From Bradyrhizobium diazoefficiens (GTDB lineage: Bacteria > Pseudomonadota > Alphaproteobacteria > Rhizobiales > Xanthobacteraceae), in contig NZ_CP067101.1 in NCBI RefSeq assembly GCF_016616425.1, positions 3,286,001 through 3,350,000 of the forward strand: a stretch of 64,000 nt of DNA, given 5' to 3'. The notes below the pieces were generated by a model that made no database searches, was not told the DNA's origin, and was given only the letters and a program-made list of their open reading frames with translations. This document shows positions 8,428 to 16,585 of the stretch, one piece after another. A program made the translations under genes and the position numbers. Position 1 is the stretch's first letter, and the number at the start of each line of letters is the position of its first letter.

Positions 8428-9480
8428 ATGCTCCCCGAATGGGTCTATCAAGAGTGCCCCAAGATATCCGCGGTCCATCGCGAGGCCGCGGTCGCGCGCC
8501 AGGCGCAGCTGACAAAGCCGACCGGCGCGCTCGGCCGGCTCGAGCAGCTCGCGATCGAGCTTGCGGGCCTGCAAGCGACCGAACGGCCTCGCGCCGCGCT
8601 TGTGCCGATCATCGTCTTCGCCGGCGACCACGGCATCGTCGCGAAAGGCGTCTCGGCCTATCCGCAAGCCGTGACCATCGCAATGATGGCGAATTTTGCC
8701 TCCGGCGGCGCCGCGATCTCGGTGTTGGCGCGAGAGCTTGGGTCGAGCCTGGAGGTGGTCGACGCCGGGACGCTGGCGCAGGAAGGGATGCCGGGCGTTG
8801 TCACGGACAAGCCGCGCCACGGCACGCGCGATTTCAGCGCGGAGGCTGCGCTCATGCCCGCGGAGCTTGCGTTTGCTTTTCAGGCCGGCCAGCGCGCGGT
8901 CACGCGTGCGGCGGCCAATCCACCTGACCTGCTGATCTTCGGCGAGATGGGGATCGGCAACACCTCGACATCGGCGGCGATCGCCGCGTGTCTGCTTGGC
9001 GTGAGTGCCGGGGAGATCGCGGGCAGCGGCACCGGGGTCGATGCGGCCGGCCGCGCGCACAAGGCGCGGGTGATCGACGCGGCGATCGCAAATCATGGTG
9101 TCGCGGGCGCTTCGCCGGAAAAGATCCTGTGCGCCGTCGGCGGCCTCGAGATCGCGGCGATCTCAGGTGCGATCATTGCGGCCGCGCAGCGCCGCATTCC
9201 CGTGTTGATCGACGGCTTCATCGTGTCGGTGGCAGCGCTTGCAGCAGCGCGGCTCAACCCGTCGTGCCAGCCGTTCCTGTTGCCGTCGCATCAATCGGCG
9301 GAGCAAGGGCATCGGCTGGTATTGCGTGCGCTGAACGTGCAGCCGCTGATCAGACTCGATCTCAGGCTCGGTGAGGGATCGGGCGCCGCCATCGCGCTGC
9401 CGCTGGTGCGCCTCGCCTGCGCCCTCCACAACGGCATGGCGACCTTTGCGCAGGCCAATGTGCCGGATCGGCCTGGCTGA
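8428..9480 (+). CDS. cobT: Nicotinate-nucleotide--dimethylbenzimidazole phosphoribosyltransferase
   Basis: Activates 5,6-dimethylbenzimidazole to alpha-ribazole phosphate, the lower-ligand precursor. The 350-residue protein shows QAQLTKPTGALGRLEQLA, VFAGDHGIVAKGVSAYPQAVT, GEMGIGNTSTSAAI, VLIDGFIVSVAALAAAR and, near the C-terminus, LRLGEGSGAAIALPLV. The Glu of GEGSGA (residue 316) corresponds to the catalytic base of the family. ATG 8428 is preceded by GCGAGG and follows cobF by 10 bases. Larger in-frame starts would run into cobF. It converges on the histidine phosphatase with a 6-base gap. Confidence 0.96.
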   Translation: MLPEWVYQECPKISAVHREAAVARQAQLTKPTGALGRLEQLAIELAGLQATERPRAALVPIIVFAGDHGIVAKGVSAYPQAVTIAMMANFASGGAAISVLARELGSSLEVVDAGTLAQEGMPGVVTDKPRHGTRDFSAEAALMPAELAFAFQAGQRAVTRAAANPPDLLIFGEMGIGNTSTSAAIAACLLGVSAGEIAGSGTGVDAAGRAHKARVIDAAIANHGVAGASPEKILCAVGGLEIAAISGAIIAAAQRRIPVLIDGFIVSVAALAAARLNPSCQPFLLPSHQSAEQGHRLVLRALNVQPLIRLDLRLGEGSGAAIALPLVRLACALHNGMATFAQANVPDRPG

Positions 9481-9486
9481 TCCGGC

Positions 9487-10059
9487 TTATGCCGCCCGCT
9501 GATTGACGGAGACGACGCGCCAGCCGGTCGAAAGACGGTCGATCCGGGTGAGCGACAGCGGATCGATCACGAAGCGCAAGGCGGCTTGCGGCGTGAGATC
9601 CAGTGCGATGCAGAGCGCGGCGCGGATGGTGCCAGAATGCACGACGAGCGTGGCCGATCCGGCTTCGATCCGCGACAGCCCGAGCCGGACGCGGGCGACC
9701 TGATCCGCGAAGCTTTCACCGCCCGGCGGCCGTGAGCGAGCCGGATCACTCCAGAACCGCGCATAGGCATCGCCGCGGGTTGTGGCGAGCTCGTCGTGCC
9801 GATGGCCGGTCCAGTCGCCGAAATCCTGTTCGCGGAATTCACTGACCAACTCCGGTTCGAGCCCCAGCGCGCGCGCAGTCTCGACTGTACGCCGCGACGG
9901 ACTGGCAAAGCTGGTGGCATCCCGCAGCAGATGCCGCCGCAGAGCATCCAGTTGCGCGTGATCGCCGAGATCGGCCGGCGCGTCGGCGGCGTGGATGGTG
10001 CCCGCGATGCCGTCGACGACGGCGTGTCGTATCATCCAGAGGAAGGTCTCGCCTTCCAT
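9487..10059 (-). CDS. Histidine phosphatase family protein, possible alpha-ribazole phosphatase
   Basis: Phosphoglycerate-mutase-like phosphatase of 190 residues. The catalytic signature is FLWMIRHAVVDG (RHA in place of the commoner RHG). The supporting acid appears in EFREQDFGDWTGH, and the second His in TLVVHSGTIRAAL. I chose ATG 10059 because GGAG lies 7 bases upstream; ATG 10092 would add 11 residues. Its place between cobT and a B12-regulated receptor suggests dephosphorylation of alpha-ribazole 5'-phosphate (CobC type of enteric bacteria), but the superfamily is broad and the substrate is inferred only from neighbours. Confidence 0.75.
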   Translation of the reverse strand: MEGETFLWMIRHAVVDGIAGTIHAADAPADLGDHAQLDALRRHLLRDATSFASPSRRTVETARALGLEPELVSEFREQDFGDWTGHRHDELATTRGDAYARFWSDPARSRPPGGESFADQVARVRLGLSRIEAGSATLVVHSGTIRAALCIALDLTPQAALRFVIDPLSLTRIDRLSTGWRVVSVNQRAA

Positions 10060-10124
10060 GCTCGTCTCCACGAAATTGGTCGCTCTGGCCATAACGCTGC
10101 AACTGGCACATTGACTCTGTCTTG

Positions 10125-10322
10125 ATGGTGATCCTAGATGCCTGCGACGGTTTTCCCGAGAGGGAATGAAAAGGGAATGCGGTGAGGGGAATTTGTCCCC
10201 AATGCCGCGGCTGCCCCCGCAACTGTAAGCGGCGAATCCTTCGTCAGATGCCACTGGGTCCTCGGTCCCGGGAAGGCGACGAAGCGGTGATGACCCGCGA
10301 GCCAGGAGACCTGCCGTCAGCC
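10125..10322 (+). promoter_or_regulatory. Cobalamin riboswitch 2 (upstream of TonB receptor-PepSY pair)
   Basis: Same core as the first copy: AAAAGGGAATGCGGTG at 10170-10185, CTGCCCCCGCAACTGTAAGC at 10211-10230, CCACTGGGTCC near 10251, GGTCCCGGGAAGGCGACGAAG near 10264, and the B12 box GCGAGCCAGGAGACCTGCC at 10297-10315. A perfect TGTGACGT/ACGTCACA hairpin at 10411-10433 ends 15 bases before the GTG start of the receptor and could be the switching element. Boundaries are approximate. Confidence 0.93.
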
Positions 10323-10448
10323 GTGGTCACACGCGAAGATGTCGGTCGGGGAGTACAGACATTCGGCTTCATCGGACGGCTTGATAAGCCGGAGGTGAGA
10401 CCCCGTTCGCTGTGACGTGCCACTGACGTCACACCGAGGTCCAGCACC

Positions 10449-12806
10449 GTGTCTTCAATCCGTGTCGTACGACCGAGCAAGTTCCTGCTCGCATCTGCCG
10501 CGCTCACGTCCTTTGTCGCCGCCGACATGCCCGCCGCGCTGGCGCAGCAGGCACAAGAGCCGCTGCCGCCGGTCGAGGTATCGCCCGCCCAATCCCGCAA
10601 GCCGGCGAAGCCGGCCGGCCGGGACGCGCAAAGCCCGCGCCGCGCGGCCGCGCGCAGGCCTGCTGCCGAATCCGCAGCGCCCAAGCCTGCCGTACCGGCG
10701 GTGACAGCGCAAACGCCGCTCAACTCCAATGCCGTCGTTGAAAGCGCCTCGCGGCTCGGACTGACGGTGCGGGAGACGCCCGCGACCGTCGAGGTGATCT
10801 CGGCCGAAACCATGCGCGAGCAGGGCTATCGTACCGTGTCCGAGGTGGCGCAGGGCGCGGTCGGCGTCACCTCCGGCGACAATCCGGCCGAGCCTTCCGC
10901 CTTCTCGATGCGCGGCTTCACCAACAGCCAGATCAACACGCTCTACAACGGCATCAAGATCGGTCCGCAGAACATGACCTCGCGGATCACGGACACCGCC
11001 AATCTGGAGGCTGTGGAGTTCCTGAAAGGCCCAGCCTCGCTGATCTCGGGCGAGGGCGCCGCTGGCGGCGCGATCAATTTCGTCACCAAGCAGCCGCACA
11101 CCGGAGCAATCCGGAATGAAGCCGATTTCTCCTGGGATTCGCTGAACTCGTTCCGCGCCCATTACGGCTCGGGTGGCAGTACCAATGTGCAGGGGCTCGA
11201 CTACCGCTTTGACGTCAGTCGCTCCTCGCTCAACGGCTTTGCCGACGACACCAATACCAGGACACTCGATGTCTCCGGCCAGCTCAACTATCGCGTCTCC
11301 GACAGCCTCAAGATATGGGGCGCGATCGAGTATCGGGAGGATCGCTCAAAGGCCTATTGGGGCGCACCGCTGGTCCCGGTCGCCTTCAGCGGCTCGCATG
11401 CCACGAGCGGCATCGTGGCCGGCAATTACGTCTCCAATTACAACAAGACCAATCTCGGCGCGGTCACAATCGACGATCGCACCTTCAACACCAACTACAA
11501 CGTCCTGGACAACCGCAACGTCGCGCAGGAGGTGTGGCTGCGCGGCGGCTTCGAGCTGAAGCTGGCGCCGGACCTGACGCTGAAGAGCCAGGCCTACGGC
11601 TATGGCGCAGAGCGCACCTGGTTCAACAACGAGATCGAGGCGTTCAATTCCACAACGAACCTGGTCGATCGCGAGCGTTTTTATGTCGCGCACAGCCAGC
11701 GCCTGGTCGGCAACATCACCGACCTGGTTTGGGATGCGAACATCGCCGGTTTCGACAACCGGGTGATCACCACGCTCTCGTCCAGCTACCTCGATTTCGT
11801 CAGGCCGGGCGCTGCGAATTTCCCTGGCGATTCCGTTGATCTCGTCGATCCTGACCGTGGCTTCTACGGCCTGCTGACGACCAAGCAGCAGACCGCCCGG
11901 ATCGATAACGAGGCGCTTTCGTTCGAGGACCGACTGAAGTTGACGCGGAGCTTCGCGTTGATCGGCGGCCTGCGCGTCGAGCACATCGGGCTCGACCGCA
12001 ACTCGACTGACCGGAACGGTCTGGAGAACGCGAATTTCCCCTTCTCGAAATCCTGGGCACCTGTCACCGGCCGCATCGGCTATACCTGGGAAGCCGTTCC
12101 GGGCCTGACCTTCTTCAGCCAGTACGCCACCGGCGCGGACATCTCCGCCAACAATATCTTCCTGCTCGCACCCACTCAGCCGCTGGATCTGACGACCGCA
12201 CGCACCTACGAGACGGGCGTCAAGCACGTGCTGTGGGACAACAGGGCGGAGTGGTCGTTCTCGGCCTACGACATTCTGCGCAAGGACGTCTATGCCGCCG
12301 CCGGCGGCATGGCGCTCAACGTCGCGGGACGGCAGGAGTCGAAGGGCGTCGAGCTCGCCGCATCCGTGCGCCCGGTCGAGCCGCTGCGTCTGTGGGGCAA
12401 CATCGCCTATGTCGACGCGCGCTATGCCGACTACGGCTTCGTCGGCGGCTCGTTCTCCGGCAACACGCCGCCAAACGTGCCGCGGATCGTCGCCAATGCC
12501 GGTGCGTCGTACCGGTTCTTCGCGCCCTGGCCGGTGGAGCTCGGCATCGCCGGCCGCCATGTCGGCGACCGCTACAACACCGACGCCAATGTCGTGACGA
12601 TGAAGGCGTACACGGTGGCCGATGTCTACGCCTTCGTCGACATTCCGAAAACGGTGTTCAACGCTGTGGACCAGGCCCGCCTGACCTTCCGCGTCCGCAA
12701 CATCGCCGACAAGCGCTACGCGATCTGGGGCGATCCGTTCTATCCCGACCAGATCCTGCTCGGTGCGCCGCGAACTTACGAGCTCTCGGCCGCGTTCAAA
12801 TGGTAG
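10449..12806 (+). CDS. TonB-dependent outer-membrane receptor under cobalamin control
   Basis: 785 residues. A signal peptide covers about residues 1-33 (hydrophobic core then AALAQQ). A Pro/Ala/Lys-rich linker follows (about 34-90). The plug domain starts near ETPATVEVISAETMREQG and has SAFSMRGFTNSQINTLYNG and EFLKGPASLISGEGAAGGAINFVTKQP. A long beta-barrel ends in YELSAAFKW with a terminal aromatic. The plug resembles siderophore receptors (FhuA/FecA type) more than classical BtuB. The riboswitch points to cobalamin, another corrinoid or a cobalt chelate as substrate. The start is GTG 10449. The PepSY gene follows after 12 bases. Confidence 0.9.
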   Translation: MSSIRVVRPSKFLLASAALTSFVAADMPAALAQQAQEPLPPVEVSPAQSRKPAKPAGRDAQSPRRAAARRPAAESAAPKPAVPAVTAQTPLNSNAVVESASRLGLTVRETPATVEVISAETMREQGYRTVSEVAQGAVGVTSGDNPAEPSAFSMRGFTNSQINTLYNGIKIGPQNMTSRITDTANLEAVEFLKGPASLISGEGAAGGAINFVTKQPHTGAIRNEADFSWDSLNSFRAHYGSGGSTNVQGLDYRFDVSRSSLNGFADDTNTRTLDVSGQLNYRVSDSLKIWGAIEYREDRSKAYWGAPLVPVAFSGSHATSGIVAGNYVSNYNKTNLGAVTIDDRTFNTNYNVLDNRNVAQEVWLRGGFELKLAPDLTLKSQAYGYGAERTWFNNEIEAFNSTTNLVDRERFYVAHSQRLVGNITDLVWDANIAGFDNRVITTLSSSYLDFVRPGAANFPGDSVDLVDPDRGFYGLLTTKQQTARIDNEALSFEDRLKLTRSFALIGGLRVEHIGLDRNSTDRNGLENANFPFSKSWAPVTGRIGYTWEAVPGLTFFSQYATGADISANNIFLLAPTQPLDLTTARTYETGVKHVLWDNRAEWSFSAYDILRKDVYAAAGGMALNVAGRQESKGVELAASVRPVEPLRLWGNIAYVDARYADYGFVGGSFSGNTPPNVPRIVANAGASYRFFAPWPVELGIAGRHVGDRYNTDANVVTMKAYTVADVYAFVDIPKTVFNAVDQARLTFRVRNIADKRYAIWGDPFYPDQILLGAPRTYELSAAFKW

Positions 12807-12818
12807 GGCGCTGACCGG

Positions 12819-14255
12819 ATGATGGGGGCGATCGTCCTTTCGCATCGCTGGCTCGGGATTGCATCCTGCCTGCTGTTCGCGATGTGGTTCGCGACGGGCA
12901 TCGTGATGCACTTCGTTCCGTTCCCGTCGTTGGCGGAGGCCGAACGCTTTGCCGGGCTTTTGCCGTTAGGGCGGACGGAGGCCCGGATCGCGATCACCGA
13001 TGCGGTGGCCGCGAGCGGGATTGCGGACGCCACGCGCGTTCGGCTGATCCGGCGAAGCGATGGGCTCGCCTACGTCATTACGGGATCATCGCGCGTGCGC
13101 GCTGTGCACGCCTCCGACGGAAGCGACGCATCGGTGATTTCCCCCGACGTGGCGCTTGTCATCGCCCGGGATCACGCCCGTAGCCGCGGGCTCGCGGCCG
13201 CACGCGCGACGATCCTCGCGCAGGCGGATTACGATCAGTGGACCGTTCCGAACGGCTTCGATCGTCATCGGCCCTTGTTTCGCATTGCTCTTGGCGATGC
13301 TGCAGGAACGGAAGTCTATGTCTCGTCGCTCACCGGCGAAGTCGTCCTGGATACGACGCGAAGCGAGCGTGGCTGGAATCTCGTCGGCAGCGTTCTGCAT
13401 TGGATCTACCCGACGAGCCTGAGACGGAACTGGGCGCTGTGGGATCGCGTGGTCTGGACGGTGTCGCTGCTGGCCTTGATTGCAGCCTTGCTAGGTGCCG
13501 TGCTCGGGATTGCGCGGGTCAGGATGCGACAACGCCAAATCTCGTTGCCCTATCGCGGCTGGCACGCGTTGCATCACGTCATTGGTCTCGCGGTGACCGT
13601 TTTCGTGCTGACCTGGATATTCAGCGGTTGGCTGTCCATGGACCACGGGCGGCTGTTTTCGCGCGGGCAATTGACCCCGGCCGAAGCCGGCGTGGCGAAC
13701 GCATTGCCTGATTGGGCGGCTGCCTCGTCGCTCGAGCAGCGCCCAATCTCGTCGTCGGCCCGTGAGATCGAATGGTTTGCCTTCAACGGCAACGTCTATC
13801 GACGCGACCGGATCGCTCTTGGCAGCCAGACCTTGGTCAAGGCCGCAGAGACGCCCGATGAGAGACCTACGGGACTCTTGAGCGGGCGCGACGTTCAGGA
13901 ATTGACGGCGCGCCTCGCCTCGGGCTGCGACGCACCGTCGGTTGTTGCCGACGGCGACGGCTACCCCGCGCAATCCGCCATCCCGGGTGCGCCGGTCTAC
14001 CGCTCGCGCTGCGGCGACCTCTGGTTCGACATCGATGGCGCCGAGGGCAGTGTGCTGCAAAGGCTGGATGCCTCCCGGCGCGCCTATCGCTGGTTCTACG
14101 GCGCGCTCCACACACTCGATTTTCCGATCCTCATGGCGCATCCGCGTCTGCGTAACGGCCTGATCGTCGGGCTCTGCGTGCTGGGGTTTGCATTCTCGAT
14201 CACCGGCACCGTGATTGGCTGGCGCCGTCTGCGCGCAGTTGTTCGCAAAGCCTAG
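12819..14255 (+). CDS. PepSY-domain inner-membrane protein (putative reductase partner of the receptor)
   Basis: 478 residues with four likely membrane helices: about 8-30, 208-230, 250-272 and 443-466. Two large periplasmic stretches lie between helices 1-2 and 3-4. The arrangement and the first-helix LSHRWLGIASCLLFAMWFATG match PepSY-associated membrane proteins (PiuB/FoxB class). His residues near the membrane (SHRW, VMHF, VLHW, WHALHHVIG, LHTLDF) could hold haem. FoxB-type members reduce imported ferric siderophores. Here the operon is B12-regulated, so reduction of an imported corrinoid or cobalt complex is a reasonable but untested idea. It lies 12 bases after the receptor. Confidence 0.85.
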   Translation: MMGAIVLSHRWLGIASCLLFAMWFATGIVMHFVPFPSLAEAERFAGLLPLGRTEARIAITDAVAASGIADATRVRLIRRSDGLAYVITGSSRVRAVHASDGSDASVISPDVALVIARDHARSRGLAAARATILAQADYDQWTVPNGFDRHRPLFRIALGDAAGTEVYVSSLTGEVVLDTTRSERGWNLVGSVLHWIYPTSLRRNWALWDRVVWTVSLLALIAALLGAVLGIARVRMRQRQISLPYRGWHALHHVIGLAVTVFVLTWIFSGWLSMDHGRLFSRGQLTPAEAGVANALPDWAAASSLEQRPISSSAREIEWFAFNGNVYRRDRIALGSQTLVKAAETPDERPTGLLSGRDVQELTARLASGCDAPSVVADGDGYPAQSAIPGAPVYRSRCGDLWFDIDGAEGSVLQRLDASRRAYRWFYGALHTLDFPILMAHPRLRNGLIVGLCVLGFAFSITGTVIGWRRLRAVVRKA

Positions 14256-14400
14256 GGTAACTCGGCAGGCGGCTACCGCGATGCCCCGTCGGACCAGTAC
14301 CTCCGCACAGAGGTTTTGACGGGTTGTCCGATCGAACTGCCTTGCATCTGTCAGCCGGAATGAGGCGCGGGAGCGCACAACCGAATTTGGCCCCGAGTCC

Positions 14401-14450
14401 GCTGACTTGCGCGGTGCAGCAAGTCGGCAGCTATCTGGGCTACAGCGGCC
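14401..14450. repeat. Direct repeat copy A flanking the acyltransferase patch
   Basis: The 30-base core at 14421-14450 (starting AAGTCGGCAGCTATCTGGG) matches 16607-16636 with two mismatches. The flanking 20 bases upstream match less well. A GACTTGC/GCAAGTC stem (7 bp) opens the unit. The second copy is about 2.2 kb downstream, on the far side of the acyltransferase and DUF6494 genes. Confidence 0.75.
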
Positions 14451-14595
14451 GTGGCGCTAACGCATTCGGGAAGACAGCCTGTGACCCTAAGGCGAAGTCG
14501 GGTTTGGCGATCGACTAATGCCAACGGTTGCGCGTGAGCCTGCGCGCTTGGCTATTTTCGCTCCGTCAGCGCAACCTGGTTTCACGCCTCGGCCG

Positions 14596-14626
14596 CCAGA
14601 GAGCATAGCTCTCGGAGCGTTTTTTT
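14596..14626 (+). terminator. Rho-independent terminator-like hairpin
   Basis: GAGAGC, loop ATA, GCTCTC (14599-14613), extended by outer C-G pairs and followed by GAGCG and seven T. It lies 340 bases beyond the PepSY stop and 100 bases before the acyltransferase start. It may end a long 3' UTR or a separate small transcript containing the GGTTGCGC/GCGCAACC pairing at 14526-14576. Confidence 0.65.
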
Positions 14627-14726
14627 CAGATGCCTTAAGAGAAGCTTAGGACTCACCGCCTAGCTCTCGTTTAGGTTGCAGTCGAGGTCTCCCATCAACT
14701 ACCCCTCAAGCCCAGAAAGCTACCGG

Positions 14727-15902
14727 ATGAAAACTTTGGGTGCCGCCCTGGATGAGCAACGGGGTTTCGCCCAAGGCTTCGATTTCCTACGCATATTTTT
14801 GGCAGCCGGCATTATCGGCTGGCACACCGCGTGGCTGAGCGGGCATGTGGAAACGGCAAAGGCCTCGGTCTTTTGGTTTTCCCAATACACGCTAGTGCCC
14901 ATGTTTTTCGCTTTGAGCGGATTTCTCGTAGCAGGAAGCAGCATGCGCCTTTCTACGAAAGAATTCCTGTTGAACCGCGCCGTGCGCATCTTGCCGGCAC
15001 TCGTTGCCGACATCGTTTTCGCAGCGCTTCTAATCGGTCCGCTGGTTACGACACTGTCTGCAAAGCAGTATTTTACCGACCCAGCTTTCTTTACTTACTT
15101 CCTCAATGTCACGGGCTGGATGCAATACTCCCTTCCGGGTGTGTTTGAGAACAATCCATCGCCAGAGGTGAATGGGGCGCTTTGGACGATCCCCTTCGAA
15201 ATCGGTTGTTACGCCATTCTCGCCGGACTGATGATTTCCGGAGCGGTCAAACGCCCCGGCTTGGTATTACTGCTCACTTACGCCGCTTTGATGGTCGGGA
15301 TTCCACTCAGGATCGTTACATCGCACCTGACAGGCGATCATTTATCGTTTCTTGAAAACCTGGCGGTGCCCATCTTCCATTCGTTTGGGTCATTGCTTTG
15401 GCCTTCTTTTCTGATCGGAATTGTTCTTTATCAACTGCGGTACTACGTGCCTTTCTCCAAAACGATTGCGATTGGCTTGGTGTGTGTGGCGATCCTTGTC
15501 AGCGCGTTTGGCGATGAGGCGGTCCTGTCTAGCAATCCCGCAGTCTTCCCCATCATGCTTCCGCTTCTCGGATATTTGACTGTGATGATTGGGCTGTCGC
15601 CGATGCCTCGTCTTCCCGGATTCGGAACCGGTGACTATTCATACGGGCTTTATCTCTACCATACGCCCTTCCTCCAGTTGCTCATCCACTATTTTCCCGA
15701 GGCTTGGACCGGTGACCGATGGTGGACGCTGTTTTTTGCTGGGTTTCCACTCGCGCTGACGGCAGCCGTGCTCTCGTGGCACTTGTTTGAGTATCCTTCG
15801 CTGAAGTTCAGGAACTCTTTCGTAATCAAACACCGGCCAGAGGGCAGCGTTGGTGGTTTCGAGGATCGTGCTCATGCTGCGAACAGTCGATCTGCGCTCT
15901 GA
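14727..15902 (+). CDS. Acyltransferase family 3 (OafA/YrhL-like) membrane protein
   Basis: 391 residues, multi-spanning, beginning near GFAQGFDFLRIFLAAGIIGWHTAWL. This is the usual first helix of acyltransferase-3 proteins, with the conserved His of the active site. Further family features are MFFALSGFLVAGSSMRLSTKEFLLNRAVRILPAL, WTIPFEIGCYAILAGLM and the C-terminal GDYSYGLYLYHTPFLQLL. Such enzymes O-acetylate surface glycans, lipids or antibiotics. Start ATG 14727; a TTG at 14676 is less likely. Base composition is clearly lower in GC than the neighbours (32 of 60 G+C in 14761-14820), and direct repeats flank the patch, so acquisition by transfer is likely. Confidence 0.88.
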   Translation: MKTLGAALDEQRGFAQGFDFLRIFLAAGIIGWHTAWLSGHVETAKASVFWFSQYTLVPMFFALSGFLVAGSSMRLSTKEFLLNRAVRILPALVADIVFAALLIGPLVTTLSAKQYFTDPAFFTYFLNVTGWMQYSLPGVFENNPSPEVNGALWTIPFEIGCYAILAGLMISGAVKRPGLVLLLTYAALMVGIPLRIVTSHLTGDHLSFLENLAVPIFHSFGSLLWPSFLIGIVLYQLRYYVPFSKTIAIGLVCVAILVSAFGDEAVLSSNPAVFPIMLPLLGYLTVMIGLSPMPRLPGFGTGDYSYGLYLYHTPFLQLLIHYFPEAWTGDRWWTLFFAGFPLALTAAVLSWHLFEYPSLKFRNSFVIKHRPEGSVGGFEDRAHAANSRSAL

Positions 15903-16002
15903 TCACGTCCGTGGACTTTTCATCGAGTTTTTGAGGAGCGGCATGTCCGCTTCTGGCCCATCAGCGAAGTCGCAGCACAAGTCAGTAAGGACCGCTTAGT
16001 AG

Positions 16003-16094
16003 GGCGGAGCGGACTGGATTTGCTCAGTCTGAGGTCTTCGCATTTTGAGGCAGAGCGGACCAGATTTGCTCATCCTTAGTTCTTCGCAATTTCA
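16003..16094. repeat. Two tandem copies of a 46-base repeat
   Basis: Unit 1 is 16003-16048 and unit 2 is 16049-16094. Both share GGC-GAGCGGAC, GATTTGCTCA and TCTTCGCA blocks, with about eight differences in 46. Just upstream (15943-15960) is TGTCCGCTTCTGGCCCAT, a motif I associate with dispersed repeats in rhizobial genomes. The region 15903-16130 has no gene. Confidence 0.7.
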
Positions 16095-16130
16095 CCCTGA
16101 ACGGACGTTGGGTCGCAGCGTGTGCCCTCG

Positions 16131-16331
16131 TCAGAGTGCGACTGTTTCCTCGACAACATGTTTCAGCGGCGTCCCCTCAGCGGACAAGGTCATTCGCAGT
16201 TTGAGCTCGCCACCTTTCACCGCCCCGCTACGCACCAGGTTCTCGATTTCACGCTGCGATGTAACTCCGACATGCTTCAGAAACTTACGGATAGCCATAT
16301 TGAAGCGGTCTTCATCGAACTCGGCGGTCAT
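16131..16331 (-). CDS. DUF6494 family small protein
   Basis: 66-residue soluble protein: MTAEFDEDRFNMAIRKFLKHVGV, then TSQREIENLVRSGAVKGGEL and a C-terminal MTLSAEGTPLKHVVEETVAL. The pattern D-FN-IRKFLK-VGVTSQREIE is the hallmark of DUF6494, a short alphaproteobacterial family of unknown function. ATG 16331 is preferred to upstream starts because the family begins at this point. It stands alone inside the repeat-rich patch on the strand opposite the acyltransferase. Confidence 0.8.
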   Translation of the reverse strand: MTAEFDEDRFNMAIRKFLKHVGVTSQREIENLVRSGAVKGGELKLRMTLSAEGTPLKHVVEETVAL

Positions 16332-16415
16332 GGCTTTTCTCCCTGATCGGCTGGGCAAAGTCTAACACATTGGCGATCCCGTGTTTACAGCCCCCCAGTC
16401 CCGGATTAGGGATCA

Positions 16416-16520
16416 ATGATCGGGACGTTCATCGGCGGCTTGCTTCTGGGTATCGTGCCGAGTTCAATTTTGTTGCCGGGACTGGCTGCGATCTTGGTCA
16501 TCTCAGCGGTCAAGGGTTGA
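16416..16520 (+). pseudogene. Hydrophobic 34-codon remnant or micro-membrane protein
   Basis: Reads MIGTFIGGLLLGIVPSSILL then PGLAAILVISAVKG and stops. An in-frame TAG lies 3 codons before the ATG, so there is no longer frame. The composition looks like the last membrane helix of a transporter, for example the TauE/SafE type. I think it is a gene remnant, but a genuine small membrane protein cannot be excluded. Confidence 0.35.
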
Positions 16521-16585
16521 CGACACGAGTAAGCCGCCTCGCTTCGCGGCTCGCTCGTCAAAATGTCGCCTGTTGGCCCAGGGCC

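Larger units (their letters stand above)
14256..14726. other. Intergenic stretch with repeat, hairpins and terminator, no convincing gene
   Basis: This holds one copy of a direct repeat (14401-14450), an inverted repeat (14526-14533 with 14569-14576), and a U-tract terminator-like hairpin (14596-14626). A 64-codon reading frame at 14324-14518 spans the repeat. It has no recognisable domain and is probably not a gene. Confidence 0.6.

Noticed and set aside
14324..14518. 64-codon frame across direct repeat copy A
   Set aside because: It lies over a repeat, has no recognisable domain or ribosome site, and is followed by a terminator-like hairpin.
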